A stretch of 64,000 nt of DNA, from the NCBI GenBank assembly GCA_028687335.1, contig JAQUAI010000007.1, forward strand, positions 1-64,000, read 5' to 3'. Shown here in pieces: positions 8,404-20,812 of this stretch. The DNA is from Gallionella sp. (GTDB taxonomy: Bacteria; Pseudomonadota; Gammaproteobacteria; Burkholderiales; Gallionellaceae). The position numbers and the translations under genes were made by a program. Under the pieces are notes generated by a model. The model searched no databases. It had not been told where the DNA came from and saw nothing but the letters and a program-made list of their open reading frames with translations. How positions within the stretch are numbered: the stretch's first letter is position 1; each line of letters opens with the position of its first letter.

Positions 8404-9060
8404 GGCGGCAGCAACCCCCGCCCCGGTGAAATTTCTATCGCCATGCATGGTGTTTTATTTTTGGACGAACTACCGGAATTTGATCGCAGCGTACTGGAAG
8501 TGCTGCGCGAGCCGCTGGAAAGCGGGCGCATTACCATTTCACGCGCCGCGCGACGCGCCGATTTCAAAGCGCAGTTTCAGCTGGTCGCAGCAATGAACCC
8601 CTGTCCTTGCGGCTATCTCGGCCACTACAACGGCAAATGCCGCTGCACGCCCGACCAAGTCACACGCTATCGCGGCAAGATTTCCGGCCCTTTGTTAGAT
8701 CGCATCGACATCCAGATCGAAGTACCCGCCGTGTCGCAGGAAGATTTACTCAGACAATCCGACGGCGAAAGCAGTGCCACGATACAAGCCCGTGTCGAGG
8801 CGGCGCGGCAACGCCAACTCGCTCGGCAGGACAAACCCAACGCGCAACTTTCCGTCACCGAGATTGATACTTTTTGCGCGCCGGATGCGCAAGGCGAGGC
8901 ACTATTGCGGCAAGCCATCACCCGCCTCGATTTATCCGCCCGCGCCTATCACCGCATCCTCAAAGTGGCGCGCACCATTGCCGACTTAGCCGGACACGAA
9001 AACATCCAGACATCACACATCGCCGAAGCAGTACAGTATCGGCGTATGGATAAGAGTTAA
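8404..9060 (+). pseudogene. comM: comM (YifB, Mg-chelatase-like AAA+ helicase), 3' fragment
   Basis: The frame enters at GGSNPRPGEIS, directly after the transposon end, and runs through the Walker B region (VLFLDELPEF), the CPCGYLGH zinc-like segment and the C-terminal Mg-chelatase domain (RAYHRILKVARTIADL). Intact ComM is about 500 residues; the N-terminal Lon-like domain and Walker A are absent here and must lie beyond the other transposon end. ComM is a hexameric branch-migration helicase that promotes integration of transforming DNA. Splitting it should impair natural transformation unless the element excises precisely. A start at 8443 is open but would not yield a functional ATPase. Confidence 0.9.
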
Positions 9061-9166
9061 GGAAAGACTGCTGTTGTATGCATGCTTGGTTGCCCCCTCT
9101 CTAGCCCGCCCCCTGCATAGCCGAGTATTTACCTCGCTGAATTAATTCAATCATCGAAAGGCCAAC

Positions 9167-9635
9167 ATGTTCGAACAAAAACTAATCACCAGCATGAGAA
9201 ATTTTAATCAACTCATCCATGTGCTTTTAGCACTGGCATTGGGTATCGCCTGTGTGATGGTGATTTGGGATTTTGGGCTTAAAGCGGCTGAAGCATGGCA
9301 GGCAGGCAGGCAATGCAGCGAATGGCTTTTTCCATGCACTTGGCTCCCTCTTCATTTTATGGACGCTTTCCACACTGATCTCTGCCGAAATGACCTATCT
9401 GCAAACTGGCCAGATCTATGTGCGCGTATTTGTTGAAGTGGCGATGATCTCGGTGATTCGTGAAATGATCGTTCAACCCGTACAAGTCATCAGCGCGGGA
9501 CAAACCGAGGGCGATTTCAATCCTGTTCACTACGGGCTGTTATTGGCGGCGTTACTAGTGATCGGTGTCGTCTACAAGTTGGTGAGCGACCCGAAACACA
9601 ATGAAATGGCGGTAACGCCGGAAGAAAAAAACTAA
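9167..9635 (+). pseudogene. PsiE-family membrane protein, frameshifted at a GGCA repeat
   Basis: The first part (MFEQKLITSMRNFNQLIHVLLALALG) and a later part in another frame (GFFHALGSLFILWTLSTLIS, then TYLQTGQIYVRVFVEVAMIS) together make a complete PsiE-family protein with about four membrane segments. The frames separate inside four consecutive GGCA units. Deleting one unit restores a continuous 154-residue protein reading EAWQAGNAANGFFHALG across the junction. As sequenced, translation stops early at 9436. PsiE proteins are linked to phosphate starvation in E. coli; the function here is unknown. An AAGG site precedes the ATG. Confidence 0.85.
9297..9312 (+). repeat. Tetranucleotide repeat (GGCA)4 inside psiE
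   Basis: Four perfect GGCA units lie within the coding region. Loss of one unit (or gain of two) restores the psiE frame. Short tetramer tracts are typical substrates for slipped-strand mispairing. Confidence 0.9.
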
Positions 9636-9762
9636 GCCTAGAAAGCGAGAAAACCTCGCTTGATCTGGTAAGACGCGCGGACTTTGTCTTGGTAACACAC
9701 GACGAAATTCCAACATAAAATCCGCGCAGTGAAACACCCGCGCAACCCAGTGTCATCCTGAA

Positions 9763-10692
9763 TTAGCGCGTCTCGTTTTTGCTGCTCAAACTAACCAATA
9801 AAACACCGGCCAGCACCAGTAGTGATCCGCTAATTTGCAGTAACGAAATGCTTTCGCCCAAAAAAACATATCCCATGTAAATGGTGCTTACCGGGCCGAC
9901 TGTGCCAATCAGCGAAGCACTACCCGAACCGATACGGCGAATAGCAAAAGACAGCAAAAAGACCGGTAACACGGTGGAAAAAATCGCCATTGCAATCGAC
10001 AGTTCATACACGCGCGGCGGCAAATCGAGCGCGCTCAGTGGGCGTGCCACCGCGAACTGCAACACGCAGGCAGCACTTGCCACCAGCGAGGCATAAGCCG
10101 TGAAACGCAATGCGCCGATACGCGCAATCGCATGCCCCGCACCAACCAGATAGATGGAATACGACAGCGTGCTGGCAAATACAAGCGCGACACCCATCAT
10201 CACGGCATCACTTTTATTTATTCCCACGTCATGTAAAAACACAAGACCGATACCGGCATAACTCAATGCCATCGCTGCAATAATTTTTGTAGTGATGCGC
10301 CGCTTGAACACAACTGCTGCCAAGATCACTGTCATGGTTGGATAGAGGAACAGTATTAATCGCTCCAGCCCCGCAGAGATGTACTGCAAACCGAGAAAGT
10401 CCAGATAGCTGGCAAGGTAGTAGCCCACCAAACCCAAGCCCAATACCAGTAAACGGTCATGCGCATTCAACGGCTCGGCGTGGCGATGGCGTACCCAGAG
10501 TGCCACTCCGATAAAAAACGGGGCCGAGAATGCCATGCGCAAAGCCAGCAGCGTCACCGCATCCACACGATCAAAATAGGCCAGTTTTACCAGGATCGCT
10601 TTAGCCGAAAAGCCGACCGCCGCGAGCAGCGCAAAAATAACGCCGAGAAATACATCCGGTTGGGCGAAGGTAGTACGAGTTTGATTTGCCAT
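9763..10692 (-). CDS. EamA/DMT-family transporter
   Basis: The 309-residue protein is almost entirely hydrophobic, with about ten membrane helices arranged as two EamA repeats (the first from FLGVIFALLAAVGFSAKAILVKL, the second from DAVMMGVALVFASTLSYSIYLV). This fits the drug/metabolite exporter superfamily; the substrate cannot be predicted. It starts MANQTRTTFAQPD and stands alone, convergent with psiE. Confidence 0.85.
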   Translation of the reverse strand: MANQTRTTFAQPDVFLGVIFALLAAVGFSAKAILVKLAYFDRVDAVTLLALRMAFSAPFFIGVALWVRHRHAEPLNAHDRLLVLGLGLVGYYLASYLDFLGLQYISAGLERLILFLYPTMTVILAAVVFKRRITTKIIAAMALSYAGIGLVFLHDVGINKSDAVMMGVALVFASTLSYSIYLVGAGHAIARIGALRFTAYASLVASAACVLQFAVARPLSALDLPPRVYELSIAMAIFSTVLPVFLLSFAIRRIGSGSASLIGTVGPVSTIYMGYVFLGESISLLQISGSLLVLAGVLLVSLSSKNETR

Positions 10693-11021
10693 GATGCTAA
10701 GACCCCGAGTGATGGACTAGCGGGTCTTAAACCAAAGCAACGCGGAAGACCCGCAGTTGCCCGATAAAAATACGACGTTAAAACAGGCGCGCGCTGCGGC
10801 AGTGGACTAGCGGTACTAGCCACAGTCGCTTGGCGATGTGAGATTGAACAGTGATGAATTGGATTTGCATGGGTAGGGAATATACGGGAGCCGCCTAGGC
10901 TACGTCAAACAGCCGCTGCGCCGCACTTCATGCAACCGCCTTTCATGGTGACAAGGCGGCAAGCAGGAAAGCATTTACCGGATATTTTGGAGCTCGGCAC
11001 GAGCGCCGAGAAAACGCGGGG
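10693..11021. other. Intergenic stretch between the EamA and hemerythrin genes
   Basis: About 330 bases without a convincing gene. It contains a 9-bp perfect stem (GCGGGTCTT / AAGACCCGC, about 10720-10755, 17-base loop) and the 11-mer TGGACTAGCGG twice (10713 and 10803). These may be decayed repeat material; no RNA gene or promoter could be assigned. Confidence 0.5.
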
Positions 11022-11480
11022 TTAGCCGCCGAACAACCGTCCGAAGAAGCCTCTTTTCTTGGCCACGAAAGCGTCGTGCTGGCTCAGATTAGCTTTGACC
11101 GCACCAACATAATCGGCATCGTCGCGCTTGATGTGGTTAAACAGCCAAGTGACCAGCAGGTGGTTGAGTTCTTCGGCTACATCTTCACCCATCGCAAAGC
11201 GGGTACGAAAATCGCCAACACGTTTGGTAAATAGCTCGTGTACTTTTTTGTGAGCCTTGAAGAAAGGATAGTTAGAATCTTCCTGCATGCTTTCTTCAAA
11301 AGCAAAATGCGACAAGGTGTAGTCGATCAATTCGTCGATCACCTTGCTTACGTCTTCACGGGAGTGTCCGCTGGTGCGCGCATCATGCAACAAGTTGATG
11401 TAATCCACGATACGGCGATGTTGTTTGTCAATCACGTCGATACCGGTATCCAACTCGGTCGACCAAGTCATTCTTGCCAT
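11022..11480 (-). CDS. Bacteriohemerythrin (copy 1)
   Basis: The protein has about 152 residues, starting MARMTWSTELDTGIDVID after a strong AGGAGG site; a longer upstream frame exists but lacks this support. The diiron ligands of the hemerythrin fold are visible: H in DKQHRRIVDYIN, H and E in SHFAFEES, two H in HKKVHELF, and H and D in FNHIKRDDADYV. It should bind O2 reversibly, for oxygen delivery or sensing in microaerobic cells. The C-terminal tail KKRGFFGRLFGG is glycine-rich and basic. It is paralogous to the next upstream gene. Confidence 0.9.
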   Translation of the reverse strand: MARMTWSTELDTGIDVIDKQHRRIVDYINLLHDARTSGHSREDVSKVIDELIDYTLSHFAFEESMQEDSNYPFFKAHKKVHELFTKRVGDFRTRFAMGEDVAEELNHLLVTWLFNHIKRDDADYVGAVKANLSQHDAFVAKKRGFFGRLFGG

Positions 11481-11747
11481 TACTGCCTCCTGAGTAAACG
11501 GTGGGTATTGAATGCCCACTCTAATTTGGATTGCCATGCTATCCGGCAATATCTGCTTTTCGTTTGACCTAGGTCAAATTGCAAATATCTGTGTCAGTAT
11601 AACGAGGATTTGCCATACCGAGCTAACAGGCTGAATATCAAACTGTTTTGACAATTCGAGGGGAGCAGGGGGGGCGGAAGCCAGAGCGCAACGATGGTTG
11701 GAAAAAATGGGCGCGAATAACGTGCCCACTGCGCCAAAGTTGCGACT

Positions 11748-12203
11748 TTATCCGAACAGTCTTGAGAACAAGCTCTTCTTTATCTCCACTGTATCTGTCC
11801 GTCGCTGCAGGTGTTCTTTCACCGTCTCAACGTAATCGGCATCGTCGCGTTTGATGTGGTTAAACAGCCAGGTAACCAGCAAGCTGTTCAAACCCTTGGT
11901 TACGTCTTCCCCGTTGTTGTAGCGGGTCTGGAAATCGGCCACACGCTTGGCGAATAGCTCATGTACTTTTTGATGTGATTTGAGGAAGGGATAGCCAGCT
12001 TCTTCCTGCAAGCTCTCCTCAAAACCGAAATGAGAGATGGTGTAATCCACCAACTCATCGATCAAGCTACCGATTTCCTCGCGCGAATAATTGTTGGCGC
12101 GGGCATCGTCCAATTGATTGATGTATTCCACGATGCGTCGATGCTGCTGATCAATCACGTCAATGCCAACATTGAGCTGATCCGTCCAAATGAACTTAGC
12201 CAT
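11748..12203 (-). CDS. Bacteriohemerythrin (copy 2)
   Basis: The 151-residue protein closely resembles its neighbour (IDVIDQQHRRIVEYINQLDDAR, SHFGFEES, HQKVHELF, FNHIKRDDADYV), with all diiron ligands kept and a similar tail ending LFSRLFG. The two genes are in tandem but 267 bases apart, so each probably has its own promoter. Divergence in the middle helices suggests an old duplication with possible specialisation, for example in O2 affinity. Confidence 0.9.
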   Translation of the reverse strand: MAKFIWTDQLNVGIDVIDQQHRRIVEYINQLDDARANNYSREEIGSLIDELVDYTISHFGFEESLQEEAGYPFLKSHQKVHELFAKRVADFQTRYNNGEDVTKGLNSLLVTWLFNHIKRDDADYVETVKEHLQRRTDTVEIKKSLFSRLFG

Positions 12204-12352
12204 TGATTCCCCATAAATTTCCGCGATTTGCGTATCTTCGTCCGGTACGGCAACGATCTAAAGCCATGCTGATAGTATTGGCAAATCTTGGACGTATCAA
12301 GCGGCAATTGACTGCATGCTAAAATCCACGCTCCTTTATAGAGTCAAGCACC

Positions 12353-16144
<3,792 letters not shown>

Positions 16145-16184
16145 GGTAGTAGAATAGTGCTCATTCGATTTGCAAGGAGTCGTC

Positions 16185-16298
16185 ATGTTACAGATGATAG
16201 AAGTTGAAATTGATGCGCAGGGTGGCATACACCCCATGCAAATCTTGCCATCAAGCAATTTGCGTGACTTCAGGGGAGCATTGAAAGATGCGCGATGA
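16185..16298 (+). CDS. Very small hypothetical protein upstream of the DUF4160 gene
   Basis: A 37-residue frame (MLQMIEVEIDAQGGIHPMQI and a short tail) follows a good AAGGAG site seven bases before the ATG. It lies just after metH and before the DUF4160/DUF2442 pair, on the same strand. The start resembles small VapB-like or DUF2281-like antitoxins cut short, but this is not certain. It may be a remnant. Confidence 0.35.
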   Translation: MLQMIEVEIDAQGGIHPMQILPSSNLRDFRGALKDAR

Positions 16299-16320
16299 GT
16301 GGGACGATAAGGAGTAAAAC

Positions 16321-16566
16321 TTGCCGACCATACGCGAAATTCCAGGGCCATATCGGCTGTTCTTCTTCAGCTTCGATTGCGGCGAACCCAAGCATGTCCA
16401 TGTTCAGCGCGAACGTAAGGTATGCAAGTTCTGGATGGAGCCAGTCACCTTAGCCAGCAATCATGGATTTTCACCAGTGGAACTCAACGCGGTTCGGCAA
16501 CTTCTCGAAACCAATCGCAGCAAAATAATGGAGGCTTGGAATGAACACTGTGGCGTTAATCGTTGA
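16321..16566 (+). CDS. DUF4160 protein, probable toxin-antitoxin partner
   Basis: This 81-residue protein starts at TTG behind an AAGGAG site. PYRLFFFSFDCGEPKHVHV is the diagnostic DUF4160 opening, with a following helix [31 protein letters not shown]4160 genes commonly sit directly before DUF2442 genes and the pair is regarded as a putative toxin-antitoxin module; which is toxin is not settled. Its 3' end overlaps the next gene by 26 bases. The pair is bracketed by two copies of the metH 3' end, implying acquisition. Confidence 0.75.
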   Translation: MPTIREIPGPYRLFFFSFDCGEPKHVHVQRERKVCKFWMEPVTLASNHGFSPVELNAVRQLLETNRSKIMEAWNEHCGVNR

Positions 16567-16810
16567 ACCCAAAATTTCCGACTTGCGAGTCACTGAATCC
16601 GAAATTACCGCCTATCTGATGGACGGTCGAACAGTGAGCGTTCCATTGGCATGGTCGTGGCGCTTGTCCGATGCCACACCCGCCCAGCGCAACCACTGGG
16701 AGATCATCGGCGACGGTATCGGCATCCATTGGTCTGAAGTTGATGAAGATATCAGCATCGAAGGAATGTTATACGGCGCTCCTGCGCCAAGACCGCTGAC
16801 ACTGGTGTAA
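16541..16810 (+). CDS. DUF2442 protein
   Basis: The 89-residue protein contains the DUF2442 pattern ([21 protein letters not shown], later [19 protein letters not shown]). It overlaps the DUF4160 gene and is probably translated with it. DUF2442 folds into a small domain fused or paired with DNA-binding or DUF4160 proteins, so it is a candidate antitoxin. No DNA-binding motif is visible in this short form. Confidence 0.78.
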   Translation: MNTVALIVEPKISDLRVTESEITAYLMDGRTVSVPLAWSWRLSDATPAQRNHWEIIGDGIGIHWSEVDEDISIEGMLYGAPAPRPLTLV

Positions 16811-16812
16811 CA

Positions 16813-17031
16813 GTGTCGATGCAATTGTCAGTCAAGGCTAACATCACCCTCACCGACAGCTTCGCCATGTTGCCCACCGCAGCGGTCAGCGGCTTCTACT
16901 TCTCGCACCCGCAAGCGCAATACTTTGCTACCGGTAAGGTGGATAAGGAACAGGTAGCGGATTATGCGAAGCGCAAGGGATGGACGGTGGAAGAGGCGGA
17001 GCGGTGGTTGGCGCCGGTGTTGAGTTATTAG
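16813..17031 (+). pseudogene. Duplicated C-terminal fragment of metH
   Basis: After about ten unrelated residues the frame repeats the MetH C-terminus ([18 protein letters not shown] to WLAPVLSY and stop). Only two amino-acid changes (L to V, Q to E) separate it from the real end. The fragment lacks all catalytic domains. It marks the downstream edge of the inserted DUF4160/DUF2442 segment. Confidence 0.85.
16843..17028 (+). repeat. metH 3' end, direct repeat copy 2
   Basis: Second copy of the 186-bp metH end. Homology starts abruptly after CAGTCAAGGCTAAC, so the upstream junction of the duplication is sharp at 16842/16843, and it ends at the stop codon. Confidence 0.9.
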
Positions 17032-17064
17032 TCGTTCATTGCGGAACAATCATTGGAGGAGCTC

Positions 17065-17691
17065 ATGAGAATTATCGCCATCATTTTCTTTGCTTTCTGT
17101 TTTTGCACAAGTGCACAAGCTGAGGTCGGCTTTGGGAAGAAATTCCAAGTTAAAAATGATGCGCTTGATTTTGAAACAAGAGAGTTGCTCATAGATGGTA
17201 AGTTTGTTGGATATGTTTACGGCGATGTCTCTCCAATCAAATTTTCAAACAACTACTACGTTTATGCATCATGTCCTACCGATAGAGTCACTGGAAAGCC
17301 TGATGGTTACTGCACCAAGTGGATGATTTATGACATCAGAAAAAAAGCCGCCACTTCCATATCAATGACAGGGTTGGGATTCTTCTCGGAACCATCTTTC
17401 CATTGGCCATATGTTGCATATGTCAAAGTGCCCAAAGAGATTTCCCAAGAAAACTTTCAGAGCGGCTTGGTGAAGGTGTCGTGTGTAGTTGTCGAGTGGC
17501 CTAAAAAAAGCGTGGTGGCCCAAAAGGAAGTTGCGGTAAATGTAGGACACTTTGAAACAGATGCTCCAGGCTCCTTTTTCCCTCCCAAATTTGCGCAAGT
17601 CAAAGAGAATTTAAATGTAAGTTTTGAAGAATACACAGGCAAAGAAGAAGGAAATGTCATTGCGACGGTGACGGTTCCTAGAACAAATTAA
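17065..17691 (+). CDS. Secreted hypothetical protein
   Basis: The start at 17065 follows GGAGGA and opens with a clear signal peptide (MRIIAIIFFAFCFCTSAQA, cleavage after AQA), giving about 190 mature residues, probably periplasmic. Four cysteines occur in the mature chain, including YASCPTDRVTGKPDGYC, which could form a disulfide. The codons are visibly more A/T-rich than in metH or the FKBP genes. I do not recognise the family. It lies just after the metH duplication and may have arrived with it. Confidence 0.6.
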   Translation: MRIIAIIFFAFCFCTSAQAEVGFGKKFQVKNDALDFETRELLIDGKFVGYVYGDVSPIKFSNNYYVYASCPTDRVTGKPDGYCTKWMIYDIRKKAATSISMTGLGFFSEPSFHWPYVAYVKVPKEISQENFQSGLVKVSCVVVEWPKKSVVAQKEVAVNVGHFETDAPGSFFPPKFAQVKENLNVSFEEYTGKEEGNVIATVTVPRTN

Positions 17692-17719
17692 GACGATTTC
17701 ATAAATGGAGAAAAGCAAC

Positions 17720-18406
17720 ATGACCACCCTCATCAAAACCGACACCAAACTGGGCGAAGGCGCGGAAGCGCAAGCGGGACAAACCGTAACTGTGCATTAC
17801 ACCGGCTGGCTCTTCGACGAGAGCGCACCGGACAATAAGGGCGCGAAGTTCGACAGTTCACTCGACCGTAACGACCCATTCGATTTCCCACTCGGCGCGG
17901 GGCATGTGATCGAAGGTTGGGATGTGGGTGTGCAGGGCATGAAGGTGGGCGGGCAACGTACGCTCATCATCCCCGCAGAGATGGGTTATGGCGCGCAAGG
18001 TGCGGGCGATGATATTCCACCGAATGCGACGCTGCTCTTTGAGGTGAAGCTGTTGAATGTGATTCGCACCGAGATCACCGACACCAAGCTGGGCGAGGGT
18101 GCTGAAGCCCAGGCTGGACAATGTGTGACGGTGCATTACACCGGCTGGCTATTCGACAAAAACGCAGCAGACAACAAGGGTACGAAGTTCGACAGCTCGC
18201 GCGACCGCGATGAGCCGTTTGAATTTCCGCTCGGTATGGGGCGAGTCATCCAAGGTTGGGATGTAGGCGTACAGGGTATGAAAATCGGCGGACAGCGCAC
18301 GCTGGTGATTCCACCGGAGATGGGCTATGGCCGTCGCGGGGCGGGCGGTGTGATTCCTCCAAATGCAACTTTGGTGTTTGATGTTGAGCTGCTTGGCATC
18401 GAATAA
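17720..18406 (+). CDS. Tandem FKBP-type peptidyl-prolyl isomerase
   Basis: Two complete FKBP domains in one chain (about residues 1-112 and 113-228) repeat the signature [26 protein letters not shown] and [14 protein letters not shown]. These enzymes catalyse cis-trans isomerisation of proline bonds and assist folding. No signal peptide precedes the first domain, so the protein is probably cytosolic. The start at 17720 is chosen because GGAG lies upstream of it and the preceding in-frame ATG lacks a site. The second domain is closest to the neighbouring gene product, consistent with local duplication. Confidence 0.88.
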   Translation: MTTLIKTDTKLGEGAEAQAGQTVTVHYTGWLFDESAPDNKGAKFDSSLDRNDPFDFPLGAGHVIEGWDVGVQGMKVGGQRTLIIPAEMGYGAQGAGDDIPPNATLLFEVKLLNVIRTEITDTKLGEGAEAQAGQCVTVHYTGWLFDKNAADNKGTKFDSSRDRDEPFEFPLGMGRVIQGWDVGVQGMKIGGQRTLVIPPEMGYGRRGAGGVIPPNATLVFDVELLGIE

Positions 18407-18428
18407 CGCACACGGAAAGGTTGCTCGT

Positions 18429-18890
18429 ATGTTTTTTCTAAAACGCTTTTCCGCATTACCGCTGGTAGCACTGTTATGCATCGGTATTTTTTCCACCACC
18501 GCGTGTTCGAAACAAGACATGCCGCCAATGCCGAGCAGCAGTGTGACTGCGCTGCTCAAAACCGACATCAAGGTGGGCGAGGGTGCCCAAGCGATGGCAG
18601 GGCAAAGTGTCTCGGTGCATTACACCGGCTGGCTGTATGACGAAACAGCCAAAGACCATCACGGTGCAAAGTTCGACAGTTCGCGTGACCGTGGCAGGCC
18701 GTTCGACTTTCCGCTTGGCGGCGGGCGCGTCATTCGCGGTTGGGATGAAGGCGTGGCAGGCATGAAAGTGGGCGGACAACGCACACTGGTGATCCCGCCG
18801 GAAATGGGTTACGGCGCACAAGGGGCGGGCGGCGTGATTCCTCCGAATGCAACATTGGTGTTCGATGTGGAATTGCTCGATGTAAATTAA
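18429..18890 (+). CDS. FKBP-type peptidyl-prolyl isomerase, lipoprotein
   Basis: The start at 18429 gives a lipoprotein signal (hydrophobic stretch, then STTACSKQ with lipobox cysteine), so the single FKBP domain ([11 protein letters not shown] ... [20 protein letters not shown]) should be anchored to a membrane facing the periplasm. A longer upstream frame overlaps the previous gene and is less likely. With its tandem neighbour this makes three FKBP domains in a row, one exported and two internal. Confidence 0.87.
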   Translation: MFFLKRFSALPLVALLCIGIFSTTACSKQDMPPMPSSSVTALLKTDIKVGEGAQAMAGQSVSVHYTGWLYDETAKDHHGAKFDSSRDRGRPFDFPLGGGRVIRGWDEGVAGMKVGGQRTLVIPPEMGYGAQGAGGVIPPNATLVFDVELLDVN

Positions 18891-18967
18891 GCCGCTTCCC
18901 AAAGCGGGTTTACTGCCCGAACTGGCGTAAAATTTCATCACGAGAAAATTACGACAGGGAGCGGCAA

Positions 18968-19549
18968 ATGTTCCAGATTCGAGTTCACGGGCGCGGCGGT
19001 CAGGGTGTGGTTACCGCGACTGAGATGTTGTCGGTCGCAGCATTTGAAGAAGGCCGCCACGCGCAGGCTTTTCCCAGTTTTGGTTCGGAGCGCACGGGTG
19101 CGCCGGTAGTGGCGTTCTGCCGCATCGACGATAAAGAGATACGTCTGCGCGAACCGATCATGGAGCCAGATGCGCTCATCATTCAAGACCCCACGTTACT
19201 GCATCAGGTCAATGTCTTCGCCGGACTGAAACAAGACGGCTACGTGTTGCTCAATACCAGCCACAGCTTTGAAACGCTGGGTTTGGGCGACATGCTCTCG
19301 ACTCACAAATCAGAACGCTTTTGCACTTTGCCCGCCACCGAGTTGGGGCTAAAGCATATCGGTCGCCCGATTCCCAACGTGCCGCTGATCGCCGGTTTTG
19401 CAGCGCTCTCGGATATGTTCAAACTCAGTTCGGTCATCATGGCGATCAATGAAAAGTTTTCCGGCAAAGTGGCCGAAGGAAATATCGCGGCGGCAACCGA
19501 AGCATATGAGCTAGTGAAAGAACAGATGGAGGGACGCACCCATGCTTAA
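18968..19549 (+). CDS. porG: 2-oxoacid:ferredoxin oxidoreductase, gamma subunit
   Basis: The 193-residue protein opens FQIRVHGRGGQGVVTATEML, the diagnostic Rossmann-like start of the OFOR gamma subunit, and keeps FPSFGSERTGAPV. It belongs with the alpha and beta subunits that follow; its stop overlaps the next start by eight bases. The complex decarboxylates a 2-oxoacid (likely pyruvate) with CoA and passes electrons to ferredoxin, or runs in reverse to fix CO2. A GGGAG site precedes the ATG. Confidence 0.9.
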   Translation: MFQIRVHGRGGQGVVTATEMLSVAAFEEGRHAQAFPSFGSERTGAPVVAFCRIDDKEIRLREPIMEPDALIIQDPTLLHQVNVFAGLKQDGYVLLNTSHSFETLGLGDMLSTHKSERFCTLPATELGLKHIGRPIPNVPLIAGFAALSDMFKLSSVIMAINEKFSGKVAEGNIAAATEAYELVKEQMEGRTHA

Positions 19550-20801
19550 GCAGATAGAAGGTAGCAAGGCCGTCGCGGAAGCCATTGCGTTGTGCCGCCC
19601 GGAGGTGATTTGCGCTTATCCAATTTCGCCACAGACGCACATCGTCGAAGGGCTGGGCGAGATGGTGAAATCGGGCACATTAACCCCGTGTGAATTCATC
19701 AATGTGGAGAGCGAGTTCGCCGCGATGTCGGTGGCCATTGGTGCATCCGCAGCGGGAGCGCGCGCTTACACCGCCACTGCCTCGCAGGGGCTGCTGTTCA
19801 TGGTGGAGGCGGTCTACAACGCCGCTGGATTAGGTTTGCCTATCGTGATGACCGTGGCGAACCGAGCCATCGGCGCACCGATCAACATCTGGAACGACCA
19901 TTCTGATTCCCTTTCGCAACGCGATTCCGGCTGGATGCAATTGTTCGCCGAGACCAATCAGGAAGCGGTCGATCTGCACATCCAAGCGTTTCGCCTAGCT
20001 GAAGAATTGTCTATGCCCATCATGGTGTGTATGGACGGATTCATCCTCACGCACGCCTTCGAGCGGGTGGATATCCCATCGCAAGAACAGGTGGATGCCT
20101 ATCTGCCCCCATTCGAACCACGTCAGGTGCTCGACCCAGCAGAGCCCATGTCTATCGGTGCCATGGTCGGTCCTGAAGCGTTCATGGAAGTGAAGTACCT
20201 AGCGCACGCCAAGCAGATGCAGGCGATCGAATTGATCCCGAAATTGGCCGATGAGTTCAAGCAGATATTCGGTCGCGACAGCGGCGGACTGATTCGCACT
20301 TACCAGATCGAAGACGCGGAGACGGTGGTCATCGCGATGGGGTCGATACTTGGCACCATCAAGGACGTGGTGGATGAGATGCGCGCTGAAGGACATAAGA
20401 TCGGCGTACTCGGCATCATCAGTTTCCGCCCGTTCCCGCTGGAGCAGGTGCGAGCTGCACTGATCAAGAGCAAGCGATTCATCGTGCTGGAAAAGAGTCT
20501 CGCGGTCGGCATGGGGGGCATCGTCGCCACCAATGTACGTATGGCGGTGACGGGCTCCGGACTACGTGGTTTTACCGCCATCGCGGGTCTGGGTGGACGT
20601 GCCATCCCCAAGTCGTCGCTACACAAATTGTTCCGTCAGGCTGAGCAAGAAGAATTGGAACCAGTGACGTTCGTCGATCTGGATTGGGCTGCCGTCAACA
20701 AACAACTGGAGCGTGAGAAACAGACTAGACGCTCCGGTCCTATCGCCGAGAACATGCTGCACGATAAAGGTATCGTCGGCGTGTCTGCGAAATTCGGTTG
20801 A
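19542..20801 (+). CDS. porA: 2-oxoacid:ferredoxin oxidoreductase, alpha subunit
   Basis: Length (419 residues) and motifs match PorA: ICAYPISPQTHIVEGLGEMV at the start, NVESEFAAMSVAIGAS (thiamine-pyrophosphate-associated Glu), ASQGLLFMVEAVY, then the domain II/III region ending LGGRAIPKSSLHKL. It contains the pyrimidine-binding half of the active site. Substrate choice between pyruvate and other 2-oxoacids cannot be fixed from sequence alone. Confidence 0.9.
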   Translation: MLKQIEGSKAVAEAIALCRPEVICAYPISPQTHIVEGLGEMVKSGTLTPCEFINVESEFAAMSVAIGASAAGARAYTATASQGLLFMVEAVYNAAGLGLPIVMTVANRAIGAPINIWNDHSDSLSQRDSGWMQLFAETNQEAVDLHIQAFRLAEELSMPIMVCMDGFILTHAFERVDIPSQEQVDAYLPPFEPRQVLDPAEPMSIGAMVGPEAFMEVKYLAHAKQMQAIELIPKLADEFKQIFGRDSGGLIRTYQIEDAETVVIAMGSILGTIKDVVDEMRAEGHKIGVLGIISFRPFPLEQVRAALIKSKRFIVLEKSLAVGMGGIVATNVRMAVTGSGLRGFTAIAGLGGRAIPKSSLHKLFRQAEQEELEPVTFVDLDWAAVNKQLEREKQTRRSGPIAENMLHDKGIVGVSAKFG

Positions 20802-20812
20802 GGAGAAACGAT

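Noticed and set aside
12204-12352. Possible SAH or cobalamin riboswitch before metH
   Set aside because: No conserved B12-box or SAH-riboswitch core is visible in the 149-base leader.
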